This document shows, piece after piece, positions 61,785 through 64,000 of a DNA stretch of 64,000 bases. The notes beneath the pieces were generated by a model. It ran no database searches. It saw nothing but the letters and a program-made list of their open reading frames with translations, and had not been told where the DNA came from. This DNA comes from Dyadobacter psychrophilus (GTDB lineage: Bacteria; Bacteroidota; Bacteroidia; Cytophagales; Spirosomataceae), in assembly GCF_900167945.1 (NCBI RefSeq), contig NZ_FUZA01000004.1, forward strand, positions 248,001 to 312,000, read 5' to 3'. Within the stretch, counting starts at the first letter, position 1, and each line of letters opens with the position of its first letter. The translations under genes were made by a program, and so were the position numbers.

Positions 61785-64000
61785 ATGGTCATGAATTTTA
61801 AAAGAAGAAATGCATTCCGTGGCAAAGCTGTTATCGGTCTGCTGCTAACCTCCCTGATCGCCGCTCCTTCCTTTTCGCAGGATCTGCCAAAAGGTGTAAA
61901 AAAAGTTACTTCGGTGGAAGGAATTACCGAATATAATCTCGAAAACGGCCTTAAGGTGCTTATGTTTCCGGATCCTTCCAAGCCGACGATCACCGTCAAT
62001 GTGACTTATCTGGTGGGTTCCCGTCATGAAGGTTATGGCGAAACGGGTATGGCGCATTTGCTGGAACATATGGTTTTCAAAGGCACGCCCAAGCACCCGA
62101 ACATTCCGCAGGAACTTACCGAGCACGGCGCCAGACCAAACGGAACGACCTGGTATGACAGAACCAACTATTTTGAAACATTTTCAGCCACTGAGGAAAA
62201 CCTCAAATGGGCTTTGGATCTGGAATCCGACCGGATGGTGAATTCTTTTATTGCCAAAAAAGACCTGGACAGTGAATTCAGCGTTGTGCGCAATGAGTTT
62301 GAATCCGGTGAAAACAGTCCCTTCCGGGTTTTGATGGAGCGCGTGATTTCCGGAGCTTTTTTATGGCATAACTATGGCAAATCGACCATTGGGAACCGTT
62401 CCGACATTGAGAGGGTGCCGATTGACAATTTACAGGCTTTCTATAAAAAATATTATCAGCCTGATAATGCAGTGCTCACGGTTGCCGGAAAGATCGATGA
62501 AGCCAAAACATTGGCGATGATCAATGATTATTTTGGTAAAATCGCAAAACCAGCGCGGGTGTTGCCGAAATCGTACACCTCCGAGCCGACGCAGGATGGT
62601 GAGCGTTTTGTGGAATTGAAAAGAACCGGCGATGTGCAAATGCTGATGGCAGCTTACCACATTATGCCAGGTTCGCACGCGGATTATCCCGCAATGGAAG
62701 TATTGACCGAGCTTTTAACGGCTGAACCAAACGGCAGGCTTTATAAAAATCTGGTTAATACCAAGAAGGCATCTTCTGAATTCGGTTTCAGCTTTCAGTT
62801 GTTTGATCCTGGATTTGTGCTTTTTGGTGCAGAAGTTTTGAAAGAGAAATCTTTGGATGAGGCTAAAAAGGCATTTACAGCCACATTGGATTCAGCGGCT
62901 GTTCTGAAACCTTCAAAAGAAGACATTGAGCGTGCAAAAACGACCATTCTGAAAAACTGGGACCTCGAATTCCGTAATTCTGAAAGGGTAGGTTTGAGCA
63001 TCAGCGAAGCGATTGCAACGGGCGACTGGCGGCTGGCGTTCCTGTTCCGCGATAACATCCGGAAAGTTTCCCCCGAAGATGTGTTCCGTGTTGCACAATA
63101 TTATTTCCGCCCTTCTAACCGGACATTAGGGACCTTTGTGCCCGAGTCAAACCCGGTGAGAGCCGAAATTCCGGAAGCACCGAATGTGGCGGATCTGGTT
63201 AAAGACTATAAAGGTGAGGCAGTTGTAGCGGAAGGCGAAGCTTTTGATCCGTCGCCAATGAATGTGGAAAGCCGCACGACGCGCATTGAAAAGCCCAACG
63301 CTATTGAGACGGCATTGCTCCCTAAAACAACAAGAGGAAATGTCGTAGCCGCAAAAATTACATTGCGTTATGGCGACGAAAAGAGTCTGGCAAACAAAGC
63401 AACCATTTCCGACCTTACCGGATCAATGTTGGACAAAGGCACAAAAACTAAAACCAGGCAGCAATTAAAAGACGAATTTGATAAGCTGAAAGCGAGGGTT
63501 AGCTTCTTTGGGATTAACAATCAGGCTGGCGCGAACATTGAAACTACAAAGGAAAACCTCCCTGCCGTTATGAAGCTGGTGGCAGAAGTTCTGAAAAATC
63601 CTGCATTCGACGAGACAGAATTTGAAAAGCTGAAACAGGAAGAATTGGCAGGGATAGAATCGCAACGCAGTGAACCGCAAGCGATTGCATTCAACCAATA
63701 TCGCCGGATCGTTACGCCTTATCCAAAAGGGGACATTCGTTACGTAGCCACATTCGATGAAGATGTGGAGAGCATCAAGGCAACGACCATTGACCAGATC
63801 AAGCAATTTCACAAGGATTTTTATGGTGCAAATAATGCTTCTGCAACGGTTGTAGGGGATTTTGACAAAGCAGCGCTTCAAAAAATCATTAATGATGAAT
63901 TTGGAACCTGGAAGAGTGTGAAGCCATTCACCCGCATTGCTTCGCCTTATGTTGCAGTGAAGGCAGAAAGCAAAATGCTGGAAACGCCGGACAAAGCGAA
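61785..64000 (+). CDS. M16 family zinc peptidase (pitrilysin-like), cut by window end
   Basis: An open frame that runs past the right edge, with 738 full codons read from the ATG at 61785 (an alternative ATG is at 61791). A signal peptide (KAVIGLLLTSLIAAPSFSQ) precedes a first M16 domain with the inverted zinc motif H91-L-L-E94-H95 and E171 in VRNEFE, the third ligand, 76 residues further. The second M16 domain (from about residue 520) has no HxxEH, as is normal for the inactive half of M16 proteases. It is exported, and probably acts on peptides in the periplasm. The C-terminal part lies outside the window. Confidence 0.92.
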   Translation, partial: MVMNFKRRNAFRGKAVIGLLLTSLIAAPSFSQDLPKGVKKVTSVEGITEYNLENGLKVLMFPDPSKPTITVNVTYLVGSRHEGYGETGMAHLLEHMVFKGTPKHPNIPQELTEHGARPNGTTWYDRTNYFETFSATEENLKWALDLESDRMVNSFIAKKDLDSEFSVVRNEFESGENSPFRVLMERVISGAFLWHNYGKSTIGNRSDIERVPIDNLQAFYKKYYQPDNAVLTVAGKIDEAKTLAMINDYFGKIAKPARVLPKSYTSEPTQDGERFVELKRTGDVQMLMAAYHIMPGSHADYPAMEVLTELLTAEPNGRLYKNLVNTKKASSEFGFSFQLFDPGFVLFGAEVLKEKSLDEAKKAFTATLDSAAVLKPSKEDIERAKTTILKNWDLEFRNSERVGLSISEAIATGDWRLAFLFRDNIRKVSPEDVFRVAQYYFRPSNRTLGTFVPESNPVRAEIPEAPNVADLVKDYKGEAVVAEGEAFDPSPMNVESRTTRIEKPNAIETALLPKTTRGNVVAAKITLRYGDEKSLANKATISDLTGSMLDKGTKTKTRQQLKDEFDKLKARVSFFGINNQAGANIETTKENLPAVMKLVAEVLKNPAFDETEFEKLKQEELAGIESQRSEPQAIAFNQYRRIVTPYPKGDIRYVATFDEDVESIKATTIDQIKQFHKDFYGANNASATVVGDFDKAALQKIINDEFGTWKSVKPFTRIASPYVAVKAESKMLETPDKA

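Noticed and set aside
1-64000. CRISPR arrays, insertion sequences and phage genes
   Set aside because: No spaced direct repeats, transposase motifs, terminal repeats or phage structural genes were seen.

Overview
The window looks like a chromosomal segment of a Bacteroidota bacterium of the order Cytophagales, most like Dyadobacter or a close relative (an inference from gene content, not a database match). Supporting signs are a fused LpxC/FabZ gene, three TonB-dependent receptors, several promoters of the Bacteroidota type (TTG/TTTG, a spacer of about 16-22 nt, then TAnnTTTG), few recognisable Shine-Dalgarno sites, and large PVC-type dehydrogenase/HEAT proteins. There are no insertion sequences, phage genes or CRISPR arrays.

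Layout. 1-347 holds no gene. 348-4228 is a compact molybdenum cofactor operon (moeA, moaD, moaE, a moaC-mogA fusion, moaA). 4229-4761 is a ParE/RelE-type toxin-antitoxin pair. 4996-8335 holds a small secreted protein, a GT87-like membrane glycosyltransferase, an esterase and a secreted unknown. 8445-15934 has two paralogous sugar-dehydrogenase-like proteins, only one with a heme domain, separated by a second toxin-antitoxin pair and followed by a Tat-exported hydroxypyruvate isomerase-like protein. 16034-25663 is mixed metabolism: a CBM48 protein, a GlcG-like protein, a TonB receptor, DoxX, an aldo/keto reductase, an M23 peptidase, a Tat-exported class V aminotransferase, a UPF0323 lipoprotein with a glutathionylspermidine synthase-like partner, and a small unknown.

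25885-32228 is the most unusual locus. A processive GT2 synthase carries two periplasmic glycosidase-like modules that both appear to have lost their catalytic carboxylates. It is flanked by an apparently intact GH2/GH5-like lipoprotein (4-nt overlap) and by a two-domain GH26-like protein with one intact and one degenerate domain. This suggests a dedicated exopolysaccharide synthesis and trimming system.

32423-47036 contains an SDR, a cupin, a small membrane protein, a transport cluster (two AhpD-like proteins, a TonB receptor and an MFS transporter, then after a terminator a DUF3179 protein and another TonB receptor), a PPOX-fold protein, a CE15-like esterase, another SDR, and a small membrane protein with a TetR regulator behind a perfect 14-bp inverted repeat. 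47102-48682 is a GH43 enzyme. 48739-48889 holds a CAT-anticodon tRNA beside a broken partial copy of itself. 48998-53595 has an HD hydrolase and the lipid A operon lpxD, lpxC/fabZ, lpxA. 53808-64000 has a lipoprotein, an mARC/YcbX-like MOSC protein that probably uses the cofactor made at the left end, tsaD, a TamB homologue, a small lipoprotein and an M16 peptidase cut by the window edge.
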